Made by a program: the position numbers and the translations under genes
Origin: Micromonospora avicenniae
GTDB taxonomy: Bacteria > Actinomycetota > Actinomycetes > Mycobacteriales > Micromonosporaceae
Assembly (NCBI RefSeq): GCF_900156065.1
Contig: NZ_FTNF01000020.1
Location: 34,076-98,075 of the forward strand
Direction of reading: 5' to 3'
DNA length: 64,000 nucleotides
Shown here: positions 42,411 through 53,000 of the stretch, piece by piece
Layout: every line of letters begins with the position of its first letter
How positions within the stretch are numbered: the first letter of the stretch is position 1
Notes under the pieces: generated by a model
The model's database searches: none
The model's input: the letters and a program-made list of their open reading frames with translations, nothing else
What the model was told of the DNA's origin: nothing

Positions 42411-43398
42411 GGTCCCTCCGGCGGTTGGTGATCAGCAGGTAGCCGGCCGAGACGACCAGCAGGAAGAACAGCAGCGCCACGGACATCGCCGAGCCCGACC
42501 CGAAGTCCCAGGTCTTGAAGGAGCTGCGGTAGATGTGGATGGAGATCAGGTCCGCCTGCTCCGGCGCCGATCCGCCGAAGAGCACGTACGGCGTGTTGAA
42601 GTCGTTGAAGGTCCAGAGGAAGAGCACGAGCAGCAGGACCAGGTTCACCGGCCGCAGCATCGGCAGGGTGACCGAGCGCAGCCGGCGCCAGAAACCGGCG
42701 CCGTCGATGGCCGCGGCCTCGTGGAGCTCGTCCGGCACGTTCTGCAGACCGGCCATGAGGCACAGGAACGCGAACGGCCAGTTCCGCCAGACCGAGACGA
42801 CCAGCAGCGACCAGAAGCTGTTGTCGCCGATCAGCCAGAACGGCTTGTCGTTCAGTAGCCCGAGCTGGTCGACGAGGACGTGGTTGACCAGACCGGTGTC
42901 GCGCTGGAGCAGGAAGCTCCAGGTGATCACGGCGGTGTAGACGGGCAGCGCGTACGGGGTGAGGAACAACGCCCGCAGGATCGCCCGGCCGCGGAACGGT
43001 CGCTGCAGTACGACCGCGCCGGCGATCCCGAGCAGCCAGGCCAGTCCCACCGAGAGCAGGGTGTAGAGCAGCGTGATCCAGAACGAGTGCAGCAGCTCGC
43101 GGCCGGCGGCGGTGTGGAAGTTCAGCGTCGCCCGGTAGTTGTCCAGCCCGATGAAGGGCGCGGTGGACCAGTCCCGGATGTGGAACTGGGTCAGCTCCAG
43201 CAGGCTCATCCAAACCCCGACCAGCATCGGGATCACGTGGATGCCCAGCTCCAGTACGACGGCCGGAACGAGCAGCAGGTACGGCAGGAACGAACGCCGG
43301 GGCCGGCGCGGCCGCCGGGCACGGGCCGGCGCCGGTCTCCCGACCCGGGGATCACGCCGGTCGGGGCGGGCACCCGGCGCGGTGGTGCTGGTTGCCAT
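42403..43398 (-). CDS. Carbohydrate ABC permease, MalF-like
   Basis: A 331-residue CUT1 permease. A ~35-residue Arg/Pro-rich cytoplasmic N-terminus precedes the first helix (SFLPYLLLVPAVVLELG); six helices follow, and the EAA loop is HEAAAIDGAGFWRRLRSVTLP near residue 225. It pairs with the following permease. Between it and the binding-protein gene upstream is a stable hairpin. Confidence 0.94.
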   Translation of the reverse strand: MATSTTAPGARPDRRDPRVGRPAPARARRPRRPRRSFLPYLLLVPAVVLELGIHVIPMLVGVWMSLLELTQFHIRDWSTAPFIGLDNYRATLNFHTAAGRELLHSFWITLLYTLLSVGLAWLLGIAGAVVLQRPFRGRAILRALFLTPYALPVYTAVITWSFLLQRDTGLVNHVLVDQLGLLNDKPFWLIGDNSFWSLLVVSVWRNWPFAFLCLMAGLQNVPDELHEAAAIDGAGFWRRLRSVTLPMLRPVNLVLLLVLFLWTFNDFNTPYVLFGGSAPEQADLISIHIYRSSFKTWDFGSGSAMSVALLFFLLVVSAGYLLITNRRRDHA

Positions 43399-43417
43399 CA
43401 GGGTCCTCTCGCCAGGT

Positions 43418-43460
43418 GGTGGCCGTGGCGGGCGCGGAGTGGCGCCCTGCCACGGCCACC
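43418..43460 (-). promoter_or_regulatory. Intercistronic hairpin between binding protein and permease genes
   Basis: GGTGGCCGTGGCGGGCGC (43418-43435) pairs with 43442-43460 with one bulged base around a 6-base loop. Placed just after the binding-protein stop, it could halt part of the transcription or protect the upstream mRNA, giving more binding protein than permease. Confidence 0.65.
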
Positions 43461-43473
43461 GGTGACGCCGGGA

Positions 43474-44775
43474 TCAGCGCATCTTCTGCTGCGCGTCGCT
43501 CAGCTTCTTCTTCACCGATTCCTCGGTGACCGGGCGGCCGCTGGCCGCGTCGGCGAACAGTTCCTTGATGGCGGTGCCGACCAGGGTCTCGAAGGTGCTC
43601 TCGTCGGGCACCTGCGGCAGCGGGGCCGCAGTGGTGGAGAGCGTCTCCTGGAGCACCTTCTGCTCCGGGGCGCTGAACGCCGGATCGGTGCCGACGGTCT
43701 TCACCGCGGGCAGCGAGCCGTACGTCTTGTTGAGGACGGTCTGCTCCTCGTCGCTGGTCATGAACTTCACGAAGTTCAGCGACGCGTCCTTGTTCTTGGT
43801 GTGCTTGAAGATCGCCATGTTGATGCCGGCGACCATGCTGTTGACCTTCTTGCCCCCGGCGGGCGGGGTGGCCAGGAACGGCACGGGTGCGACTCCGTAC
43901 GCGTCGGCCGGCATGTTCTGGGTCTTCAGGTTCGACCCGGCGGCCTGCCACAGCAGCATCGCCGCCTTGCCGTTGGCGAAGTCGGAGACCGACTGGTTCT
44001 GCGCGTACTCGGCGTTGCTCGGGTTGCTGATCTTGTCGGTGGCCATGAAGTCGACGTACCGCTTCACCGCCGAGACGTTCTGCGGGGTGTCGAAGGTCGG
44101 CTTGCCGGACGAATCGAACCACTCGCCGCCGTACTGCTGGCCGAAGGCGAAGGCGTGGTGGGCGTTCTCGTTCGGGTTGGCCCCCTCGATCGCGAGCCCC
44201 CACCTGTCGCCGGTGCTGAGCTTCTTGCCGTACTCGGCGAGCTGCTCCCAGGTGGTCGGCGGGGCGGTGATACCGGCGTCGGCGAACGCCTTCTTGTTGT
44301 AGTACAGCGCGTACGCCAGGCTGTAGAGCGGCACGGCGGCCGGCGGCTTGCCGGGCGCCCCGGCGGCGGCCAGCGCGGCGGGCACGAATCGGTCCTTACC
44401 GCCGACGGCCTGCAGCGTGGCGTCGTCGAACTCGACGAGCGCCCCGGTGGCCTGCAACGACGCCGACCAGGTGTTGCCGATGTTCACCACGTCCGGGCCC
44501 TGACCGGAAGTGGCAGCGGCGAGCAGCTTGTTGAGCAGGTCCGACCAGGGGACGACCTCAAGATTGACCTTGATGCCGGTCTGCTTCTCGAACTTGTCCA
44601 GCTCCGGCTGGAGGATCGTCTTGTCGGCTTCGATGCTGGCGCCCTGGTTGCTGGCCCAGTAGGTGAGGGTCTTGCCGGAACCGCCGGCGTCGTCGCCGGA
44701 GCCGCCGCAGGCGGTCAGCGATGCGGCCGCCAGGACCGCGACGGTGAGTATCCCGAGGTGTCGTCTCGTGGACAC
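43474..44775 (-). CDS. Sugar-binding lipoprotein of an ABC importer (CUT1 SBP)
   Basis: A 433-residue extracellular solute-binding protein of family 1. The N-terminus RRHLGILTVAVLAAASLTACGG is a signal peptide with lipobox LTAC (Cys23). KTLTYWASNQGASIE, then IKVNLEVVPWSDLLNKLLAA and the DVVNIGNTWSASL block are family features. The GH1 gene in the same operon points to beta-glucosides or cello-oligosaccharides as ligand. It starts at GTG 44775 with GGAAGGG upstream and is the first gene of the operon. Confidence 0.93.
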   Translation of the reverse strand: MSTRRHLGILTVAVLAAASLTACGGSGDDAGGSGKTLTYWASNQGASIEADKTILQPELDKFEKQTGIKVNLEVVPWSDLLNKLLAAATSGQGPDVVNIGNTWSASLQATGALVEFDDATLQAVGGKDRFVPAALAAAGAPGKPPAAVPLYSLAYALYYNKKAFADAGITAPPTTWEQLAEYGKKLSTGDRWGLAIEGANPNENAHHAFAFGQQYGGEWFDSSGKPTFDTPQNVSAVKRYVDFMATDKISNPSNAEYAQNQSVSDFANGKAAMLLWQAAGSNLKTQNMPADAYGVAPVPFLATPPAGGKKVNSMVAGINMAIFKHTKNKDASLNFVKFMTSDEEQTVLNKTYGSLPAVKTVGTDPAFSAPEQKVLQETLSTTAAPLPQVPDESTFETLVGTAIKELFADAASGRPVTEESVKKKLSDAQQKMR

Positions 44776-44827
44776 GATCAGCCCTTCCGATGCAATGGTG
44801 GGGGTGGAGGTGGGGGTTATATAAAGG

Positions 44828-44850
44828 CTTAAATTATGGCGTCATTAAAG
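44828..44850. promoter_or_regulatory. Candidate ROK operator over the sugar operon -10
   Basis: A 23-base AT-rich imperfect palindrome (outer arms CTTAAAT and ATTAAAG, 8 of 11 pairs matching) overlaps the -10 box of the binding-protein promoter. Its A/T content stands out in this GC-rich window. The ROK regulator gene begins 75 bases away, so it is the likely ligand of this site. Confidence 0.5.
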
Positions 44851-44872
44851 TGTCTGCCGGATGGGCCGTCAA
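44844..44872 (-). promoter_or_regulatory. Promoter of the beta-glucoside uptake operon
   Basis: On the minus strand TTGACG (44872-44867) and TTTAAT (44849-44844) are spaced by 17 bases, close to the sigma-70 consensus. The start codon is 68 bases further on, leaving a long AT-rich leader. Confidence 0.75.
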
Positions 44873-44924
44873 GCACGGGGAGCCGTACAGTCGCTCCGGA
44901 CGACCGACGAGATCGAGGTGACGA

Positions 44925-46124
44925 GTGGAGCTGGCGCGAGCCACCAACCGGAGCGTGCGGATGCGCAACCGGGGGGCCCTGCTGACGAAGCTCTTCCTCG
45001 ACGGGCCGCTCACCCGGCAGGACCTGGTGCGCAGCACCGGCCTGAGCCAGCCGGGTGTGAGCAACGTGGTCAGCGACCTGATCGAGGAAGGACTCGTGGC
45101 CGAGGCGGGCGCTGCCGAGTCCGACGGCGGCCGGCCCAGCATGATGCTCCGGATCGCACCCCGGTTCGCGTTCCTCGCCGGGGTGGACGTCGGTGAGACC
45201 CGGGTCCGGGTCGAACTGTTCGACTTCGCCATGACCCTGCTGGCGAGCGTGGAATACCCGCTCGATCCGGCCCGGACCGAACCCGCCGAGGTGGCCGGCC
45301 ACGTGCTCGCCGGGATCGACGCGGTGACCGGCACGGCCGGAGTCTCGCCCACCGACGTGCTCGGCGTCGGGATCGGTGTCTCCGGCGTGGTGTCGCAGGG
45401 CGAACATGCCGTGGTGCACGCCCAGGCGCTCGGGTGGGACGCGGTGCCGCTGGAACGGTTGATCGCCGCCGGCACCGACCTGCCGCTGCACATCGACAAC
45501 GGGGCGAAGACGCTCGGCCAGGCCGAGATGTGGTTCGGTGCCGGCAAGGGCGCCCGGCACGCGGTCTTCGCCCTGGTCGGTTCGGGCGTCGGCGCGGCCG
45601 TGGTGGCCGGCGGCGCCACCTATCGCGGCGCCTCCAGCAGCGCGGGGGAGTGGGGCCACACCACCCTGGTGTACGGCGGGCGGCAGTGCCGCTGCGGCGC
45701 CCGTGGCTGTCTCGAGGCGTACGTGGGCGCCGAGGCGATCATCGACCGTTACCGGGAGGCGCGTGGTGGCCGCCCGGTGCCGGGCGAGGACGAGGAGTCC
45801 CAGCTCAACGCGCTGATCGAGGCGGCTGCCGGCTCCGCCACCGCTCGCCGGGTGCTCGACGAGACGGCCGCTTACCTCGGCGCCGGCGTGGCCAACCTGA
45901 TCAACCTGTTCAATCCCGAGCGGGTCGTGCTGGGCGGCTGGGCGGCGATGGCGCTCGGGGACCTGTTGCCGGCCGTACGCGAGGCCGCCGGCCGGCAGGC
46001 GCTGCGCCAGCCGTACGAACAGGCGTCGATCGAGCTGTGCCGGTTGGGCGTGGACGCCGTCGCCCTCGGTGCCGCGACGTTGCCGGTCGCCCGCTTCCTC
46101 GCCGACGGCGGCGTACGCCGCTGA
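44925..46124 (+). CDS. ROK-family transcriptional regulator
   Basis: A 399-residue ROK repressor. Residues ~15-75 are a winged helix (GPLTRQDLVRSTGLSQPGVSNVVSDLIEEGLV). The sugar-kinase-like part has the ATP-site start AGVDVGETRVRVELFD, GVGIGVSGVV, and the ROK zinc site GEWGHTTLVYGGRQCRCGARGCLEAY with His and three Cys. GTG 44925 has GAGG 6 bases upstream. Divergent from the sugar importer operon, which it probably represses until a glucoside or phosphorylated sugar binds. Confidence 0.94.
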   Translation: MELARATNRSVRMRNRGALLTKLFLDGPLTRQDLVRSTGLSQPGVSNVVSDLIEEGLVAEAGAAESDGGRPSMMLRIAPRFAFLAGVDVGETRVRVELFDFAMTLLASVEYPLDPARTEPAEVAGHVLAGIDAVTGTAGVSPTDVLGVGIGVSGVVSQGEHAVVHAQALGWDAVPLERLIAAGTDLPLHIDNGAKTLGQAEMWFGAGKGARHAVFALVGSGVGAAVVAGGATYRGASSSAGEWGHTTLVYGGRQCRCGARGCLEAYVGAEAIIDRYREARGGRPVPGEDEESQLNALIEAAAGSATARRVLDETAAYLGAGVANLINLFNPERVVLGGWAAMALGDLLPAVREAAGRQALRQPYEQASIELCRLGVDAVALGAATLPVARFLADGGVRR

Positions 46125-46155
46125 CCCCCCGGGCGTACGCCGCTGACCCCCCCGG
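46112..46155. repeat. 22-bp direct duplication at the ROK gene end
   Basis: GCGTACGCCGCTGACCCCCC starts at 46112 and again at 46134; the first copy contains the ROK stop codon. A small replication-slippage duplication. Confidence 0.8.
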
Positions 46156-46230
46156 GGCGCGCGGCCAGCCGCCCGATTCGAGCAGCCGCGGTGGCGGCAC
46201 GCCGGGGCGAAGGGGTGGCGGGGTGCGGTC

Positions 46231-46505
46231 GTAGCGATGCTTTGGAGCTGAATCGTTTGCGACATCGCGCGCCGGGACCGCGAGGGGGGCGGATCAGCGC
46301 CGGCGTGCCATGCATCGTCGTGCGTCGCGCCGTCGTGTGCCACTCCCTCGTGCGTCGCGCGGTCGTGCGTCGCGCCGTCGTGTGCCACTCCGTCGTGCGT
46401 CGCGCGGTCGTGCGTCGCGCCGTCGTGTGCCACTCCGTCGTGCGCGGCGCCGCCGCGTGCCGCAGTCCCGAGTCGTCTACGACATCAGCTCTAAAGCCTC
46501 CCAGT
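46231..46505. mobile_element. MITE-like element with inverted ends around a tandem repeat
   Basis: Left end GCTTTGGAGCTGA...CGAC (46239-46266) is the near-complement of the right end GTCG...TCAGCTCTAAAGC (46472-46497); about 20 of 27 positions agree. Between them are the 45-bp tandem repeats. No transposase gene is inside. The 427 bases from the ROK stop to the remnant at 46552 hold nothing else recognisable. Mobility is inferred from structure only. Confidence 0.5.
46318..46452. repeat. 45-bp tandem repeat, three copies
   Basis: Three contiguous 45-bp units (46318-46362, 46363-46407, 46408-46452) share the order TCGTGCGTCGCGCCG, TCGTGTGCCACTCCG, TCGTGCGTCGCGCGG; the units are nearly identical and the third is altered at its end. 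Each is itself built of 15-bp subunits starting TCGTG. Open frames across it give repetitive peptides on both strands and are not taken as genes. Confidence 0.9.
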
Positions 46506-46551
46506 GGCCCTACCGGCTGCCGGCGAACCGTCCCTGGGGCGACAGCCATCC

Positions 46552-46848
46552 ATGAACGACTTTCGTCATCCCGCAGACCCCGGTGATGCGGGAGAAGCCG
46601 TTCCTCGACGTCGACGGCACCGGCGAGTACTGGGTGTTCGTCCCGGCGCCGGGGCGTCGGCCGGCCACGCCGAGTGGTTGTGGCGGGCCGACCACGCGGC
46701 CTCCGGCGTACCGACCGGGTGGACGCTGAACACCGCGGACACCGGGCTGACCGTCAATGGTGACGACGTCACGGTGGCCAGCCACCAGGGGTGGGGCATG
46801 GGTAGCTACTGCTACTGCAACGTGAACGCCGCGGTGGTCGCCGCCTGA
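46552..46848 (+). pseudogene. Frameshifted remnant of a longer gene
   Basis: Two coding-like stretches lie in different frames. From 46565 one frame reads VIPQTPVMREKPFLDVDGTG and continues EYWVFVPAP; from about 46655 another reads GHAEWLWRADHAASGVPTGW and ends NVNAAVVAA at the stop 46846-46848. A frameshift near 46650 separates them. The pieces look like part of a larger secreted or surface enzyme, but no family was recognised with confidence. The remnant lies directly beside the MITE-like element. Confidence 0.55.
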
Positions 46849-46878
46849 CCAACTACCCGTAACCCCGGCACGTTCGTC

Positions 46879-46913
46879 GACTGGCCCGGTCGGATTCTCC
46901 GGCCGGGCCAGTC
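46879..46913 (+). terminator. Hairpin terminator
   Basis: GACTGGCCCGG (46879-46889) pairs perfectly with 46903-46913 around a 13-base loop, after the remnant. The remaining bases up to 47078 form the leader of the RTX gene; no clear promoter was seen there. Confidence 0.7.
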
Positions 46914-47078
46914 TCCGTCCGGACGCCCCGTGCCACCAGCCGGTCAGCATTGGTCCGACTGATCGGTTCGACGCTCTGTCACCATGTCGACTCACTCGTT
47001 GTGAGCAAGTTCCGCGATCGATGTGCTGTCGCCGACGGCGCCGTCCGAGACGGCCATCCCTTCGGAACGAGGTGGCTC

Positions 47079-50000
47079 ATGATGGCTCTCCGGCGTCTGA
47101 TCGCCGCGATACTCGCGACTCTGCTCGCAACGACGTTCGCTGCCGTGTGGACGGCGCCACCGGCCCAGGCCGACGAGGCCTGGGAGACCGCCTTCAAGGC
47201 GCTGATGAACCGTACGGCCACCTGGGCCGAGAACGGTCTGTCCCGGATCGGCCCGCTGGCCCAGCCGCTGCCGCTGCTCGACACCAGTCCCGGCGCGCTC
47301 GTCCAGGTCGACAAGCTGGCCCCGACCGCTGCCGACGCCTTGGCCGACGACCTGACACGAAACGACGTCGACCTGGGCGGTGGCACCCGGCTGACCAGCA
47401 CGGTCACCGAGGACGGCGGGGACCGGCTGCTCGACGTGCTGCTCAGCACGAAGAAGGAAGTCAACGGGAAGGGCCTTGCCGTCTCCGGGGTGACCGTCGC
47501 CGACGCGGTGAGCGTCACCGGCTGGGCCACCCTGCACCTGCGGGCGCGGCACACCGCCTCCGGCGAGACCTACCTGGTGCGCGACGGCGACACCCCGCGG
47601 ATCGACATCGACGCGGTGGCCCGCCTCCGCACCGATCTCGCCCAGGCCACCGCCTCCGTCGGCATCCTCGGCGTGAAGCTGACCACGGGCAGTACCCTCG
47701 CGGCGCGTACCCACCTCAAGGTCACTCTCACCGACCCCAACGGTGACGGCCGCCTCGCCTTCGACACGGCGGCGGGCGCCGGCACCGGTGAACTCGGCGC
47801 CGCCGGTTCCCTCGCCGGGCTCGTCCAGGTCACGCTCGACAACTCCGGCGGTGGCCGGATCTCCGACGACGAGACCGAATCGGGCCCCGGCTCGGTGCAC
47901 GCCGAGGTGAAGCTCGGTGCCGCCACCGAGGGCGTCCCGGTCGCTCTGCCCGCCATCGAAGGGACGGTCACCGTCGACTGGCCGGACATCTCCTCCGGCA
48001 CGCCGACCGTCACCACCAGCGGCCTGGACGAGACGATCGGCCGGTTCCGCAGCATGAGCCCGCTCGACCTCGCCGCCGGGCTGGCCCAGCTCGCCACGCT
48101 CATCGGCGGCGTGCAACAGAGCGGACCGGCCGGCAACCTCGACCTGCCCTTCCTGCGCGGCACCTTCGCGGACGCGGTCAAGGTCAACGAGAAGATCACC
48201 GCGTTCCTTCAGGAAAACGTGTACCCCCGGCCGGAGGACCCGCAGTTCCAGCCCGGCGACGACCCGGCGAAGGCCGGGCAGCCGAAGTTCGGCTCCGTCC
48301 AGGAACTGTTCACCCTGCTCGCCGCCGAGGAGCTGCCGGTCGACAACGTCTCCTTCGCCGACGACAAGCTGGCGTTCCGGGTGCGGCTGGAGCGCGAGTC
48401 GACGGAGGAGGTGGCGCTCGACCCGGGCGCCCCCTCGGTCTCCGGCCGCGGCGCCACCTTCACCGCCGACGGCTTCAGTGTGCAGGGCAACCGGTTCACC
48501 CCGGGCGGGCTGGTCGGACAGCGGGTGGTCGCCGGCACCTCGGCCGGCACCGTGGAGAGCAACACGGCGAACGCCGTCACCCTCGAGACGAGCTGGATCG
48601 GTGGACAACCCGCCGCCGACAGCGCCTGGGTGGTCAGTGGGTCCAGCCCGCACACGGGCGCGGTCGAGCTTGGCGGCGCGTTCACCAAGACGGTGGGGGG
48701 CAAGCCGGTCGGACTGCGCGCGGCGAACGCCCAGGCCAGCTTCGCCACCGTGAAGCCGCGTTACGAGGCGGATCTGACACTGGTCCTCGACCTGCGCGAC
48801 CTGGGCAGCCCGGCCGCCAACGCCGACCGGGTGCTGCTGCGCACCGACCCGGCCACCCCGCTGTTCGCCGCCGACTTCCCGATCAGCAGCGCGGTCGACT
48901 TCTACACCACCGCCGGGTTCCTCAAGGCCAAGCTGGGGGGCAACCTCGCCGTGGGGCCGGCCGAGGCCGGCAAGCGCATGATCGAGGTTCGGTTCAAGCA
49001 GGCGCAGGACATCTCCCTCGGCACCCTGTTCACACAGCTCAAGCAGAATCCGACCGGTCTGCTGGCGGCCACCCACTCGGTGCGGACCACCGGCCGGGTG
49101 GACGTGAGCGTGCCCGGCGGCACCGGAGCGCTGGGCAGCGGCGTCGGCGTCGACGTGAGCTGGACCGCCGGCGGCCAGCCGAGCGTCGACACCTCCGAGC
49201 TGGACGGGCTGTTCGCGCTCGACTTCAACCCCGACGACCCGAAGGCGCTCTTCGCGCTCGTCGTGGAGGCGCTGCGGCTGGTCAACGGCGCGCTCGCCGC
49301 GCCCACCGCGGGCACCGGTCCGCTGGACACGGAGATCCCGCTGCTGGGCCGCTCCGCCCGGCAGCTGCTCGGCAGCGACGAGAGCGGCGTCGGCGCCGGG
49401 GTCAGCTACGCCACCCAGGGCGACAGTTTCCTGCTCAAGGACGCCAACCGGGACGAGGACAGCGCCTTCGACCCGCGGCTGTCCGACCGGGCTGTGGTGA
49501 TCGGCAGCAAGGCGTACCGGGTGCTGGAGCGAGTCGACGGGCAGACGTTGCGCATCGACCCGGCCGGTACGCCCACCCCCGCCGACGGCACCGCCTACGC
49601 GCTGCGCCCGGAGCTGGCCGACGCGGTGGACCGGCTGCTAGCCACCCCGCCGGACACCCTCCAGGACGCGATCGACGTGCTCAACAAGGCCATCGGCGAG
49701 GGCAGCGGCATCGGGTTCACGCTGGACGAGCGCGCCGGTGGGCCGTACCTGCGGCTCGGGCTGGACTGGAAGCGCGGCTTCCAGACCGGCGGCCCGTTGG
49801 CGTTCCGCTGGGACGCCGCCCGTGAGCTGGTGAGCCTGGACACCTCCGGCGCGTACACGGTGGACGTGAACGCGCGGGCACAGCTCGGCCTGCTGCTGCC
49901 GCTGCGCCCCGACGGCGTACCGCTGCTGGACCGCAGCTCGTCCGCGGACGTGACGGTGACCGGCGGCGTCGACGACCTGGCGGTGGCCGCCCGAGTCGGC

Positions 50001-53000
50001 CCGCTCGCGGTCGACCTCGGCAAGGCCGACGACCACGGCACGGTACGTACCAACGTCAGCTTCGGTCTCGGCGGTCTCGCCGCGGACGGGCCAATCGCTG
50101 GATTGCTCGCCGCGACGCCGAGCGTCACCACCGCTGGCACCGACTGCGGCGACGGCGTCGGCGGGGCGGACAAACCGATCTGCGCCCGCGCCCCGGTCTT
50201 CGTGAACGGCTGCGACCCGGGTGGCACGAGCAACACCCTCTCGCTCGAGTTGGGGCTGGACCTGAAGGCGAGCACCACCCCGCCGGATCTCGGCACCTGC
50301 TTCCAGAACCTGGCGCTGAAGCTCACCGACTTCAATGTCGGCATCGACGGATACCTGGCCAAGGTGGAGGAGGCCCTGCGGCTGGCCAGCTTCGACGGCA
50401 AGCTGCCGCTGGTCGGCGACGACCTGCAGCAGGGCGAGCGGTTCATCGCGGACCTGCGGGAGAAGGTGAAGGCGGCGATCGGGCCCGTGCTGAACGACGC
50501 CACCCTCGACAAGGCCGGGGTGCAGGCCGCCCTGGACGAGGCGCTGGGCGAGGTGGCGCCGGGCGCCAAGGCCACGGTGACCTGCCGCGACGACGCCGAG
50601 ACCTGCGGCGCGGAGAACTTCCAGTCGGTACGGATCACCCTCACCGCGAGCCAGGGCACCCCGTCGCCGGAGCAGGGCTGCACCGGCGACTGCCCGGGCG
50701 TGGACGTGCCGCTGGACCTGGGCATCCCCGGCCTGTCGCTGAAGGCCGCGAAGGGCACCAACGACAAGGTCACCGCGAACCTGGGCTGGAAGCTGCGGTT
50801 GGACCTGGTGCTCGACCGGGACGAGGGCTTCTACGTCGCCACCCACACCGGGGACGGGGCACCGGAACTGGCCATCGGCGCGTTCTTCGACGTGCCGCAG
50901 AAGATGGAGGCGCAGCTCGCCTTCATCCGGGTCGACGCGGAGAAGCAGGGCAGCGATCCGCTGGTCAGCGCGTACTTCGCGATCGACCTCAAGGGTTCGC
51001 CGGGGGAGCAGAGCTGCTTCGGTGACACCCCGGCCGGCGAGTGCGTGGCCGACCCGGACGCCAAGCTGACCCTGGCCGAGTTCGGCGACCTCGGTTCCCT
51101 GATCGCCACCGACCTCACCGTCAAGGTGAAGATCGACTGGAAGCTCGCCGCAAAGCCCAGCACCAGCGGCGACTCGGCGCTGCCCGGCATCAGCGCCCGC
51201 TTCGGGATGACCTGGCAGCTGACCCACCAGCGCGGCGGGCTGACCGCGGCGGGCGACGCCCCGGACCACGGCTTGCGGATCACCTTCACCGACATCGCGC
51301 TCGACGCGGGCGCCTTCTTCGACAGGATCCTCAAGCCGGTCGTGGAGCAGCTCAAGGCGGTTACCGGGCCACTGCAGCCGGTCATCGACACCCTGTACGC
51401 CCCGATCCCCGTCCTGTCCGACCTGTCCAAGGCCACCGGCGGGTCCGACATCACCCTGGTCTCGCTGGCCGAGCAGTTCAGCACGCTGAACGACGGACCG
51501 GATCTGTCCTTCGTGCACACCGTGCGCGCGGTGGTCGATTTCATCCGCTCGATTCCGGACTGCGACTCCGGCTGCGCCATCCCGCTGGGTCAGTTCCTGG
51601 TCGACCCGGAGAAGGCACTGACCACGGAGGTCTCCCCGGCCTCCGCAGAGAGCCTGATCGACAGGGCCGACGACTTCACCCAGGCCAAGCCCGCCGACGA
51701 GGTCAAGTCGACCGTCGACGCGGCGGCCGGGGACGACGGCAAGAAGATCTTCGCCAAGGACCCGGACGGGAAGTCCACCGCCGAGAAGATCGGCTTCACC
51801 TTCCCGGTCTTCGACAACCCCGGCTCGCTCTTCGGCCTGCTCATGGGGCAGGACGTCGAGCTGATCGGCTTCGACTCCGGGCCGCTCACCCTCGGGTTCA
51901 GCTGGCGCCAGTCGTTCGGCCCGGTCTACGCCCCGCCGCCGGTCATGATCACCTTGGCGGGCAGCGCCTCGGTGACCGCACGGTTCATCGCGGGCCTGGA
52001 CACCGCCGGCATCCGGCACGCCATCGAGGCGGCTACCAAGGACACCGAGCTGGACGCGGTGAAGCTGCTCGACGGGCTCTACTTCAAGACGGCGGACAGC
52101 ACCGGCACCGCCGTCCCGGTGGTCACCCTCCGTGGTGAGATCGCCGCCGGGGCCCAGGTCTCCGTGCTGTTCCTCAAGGCCGGCATCGAGGGTGGCATCC
52201 GGCTCACCGTCGGGTTCAGCTGGAACGACCCGAACAACGACGGCAAGTTCCGCACCAGCGAGTTCCTCCAGGCGCTGATGAACAACCCGATCTGCCTCTT
52301 CACCACCAGCGGCCAGCTGTCGGTGTTCCTGAAGGTCTACATCACCATCGACCTGGTGCTCTTCGAGAAGACCTTCGACTTCACGCTGGTCGACGCGGTC
52401 CTGCTGGACTTCCGGGCGCAACCGAACTGCGCACCGCCATCACCGAAACTCGGCGGCACGGTCGGCGACACGCTCGTGGTCTTCGCCGGCAAGTTCGGTG
52501 GGGAGAAGCAGCGCGGCCACGCCGCCTGGGGCAACGACCGCGACCCCTACGCCGGTGACGTGGTCAAGGTGTACGCGCTGCACTACGCCGACCCCGACCC
52601 CGACCCCGACGACCCCGACGTCGGCCCCGACCCACTCTTCGACGGCTTCGCCGTCGAGGCGCTCGGTCACCGGGAGGAGTTCCTCGATCCCGGTCTGAAG
52701 CGGGTAGTCGTCGACGGTCGGGACTACGACCCGGCCGACAAGAGCAAGCCGGCCATGTCGGTGCTGCTGCTGGGTGACGGCGACCCCAGCGGGGACGGCA
52801 CGAAGACGTCGGACTTCGACCAGACCGCCGTGGTCCTCGGCTCCCAGGGGCGGGACCAGATCCGCACCGGCACCGGCGCCGCGTTCGTCGACGGGCGTGG
52901 CGGTGACGACGTCATCGTCACCGCGGAGGGGTCCGGCATGGTCAGCCGGATCGCGGGCGGCCCCGGTAGGGACACCATCACGACCGGCGACGGGAACGAC

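Noticed and set aside
46318..46452. CRISPR-like array
   Set aside because: The 45-bp units are contiguous with no unique spacers and consist of 15-bp subrepeats; no cas genes in the window.
46310..46555. 81-codon Arg-rich frame in the repeat element
   Set aside because: It only translates the 45-bp repeat; both strands give equally repetitive peptides.
49638..52421. 927-codon minus-strand open frame opposite the RTX N-terminal region
   Set aside because: Composition is Arg/Gln/Gly/His rich without any motif; a shadow of the real gene.
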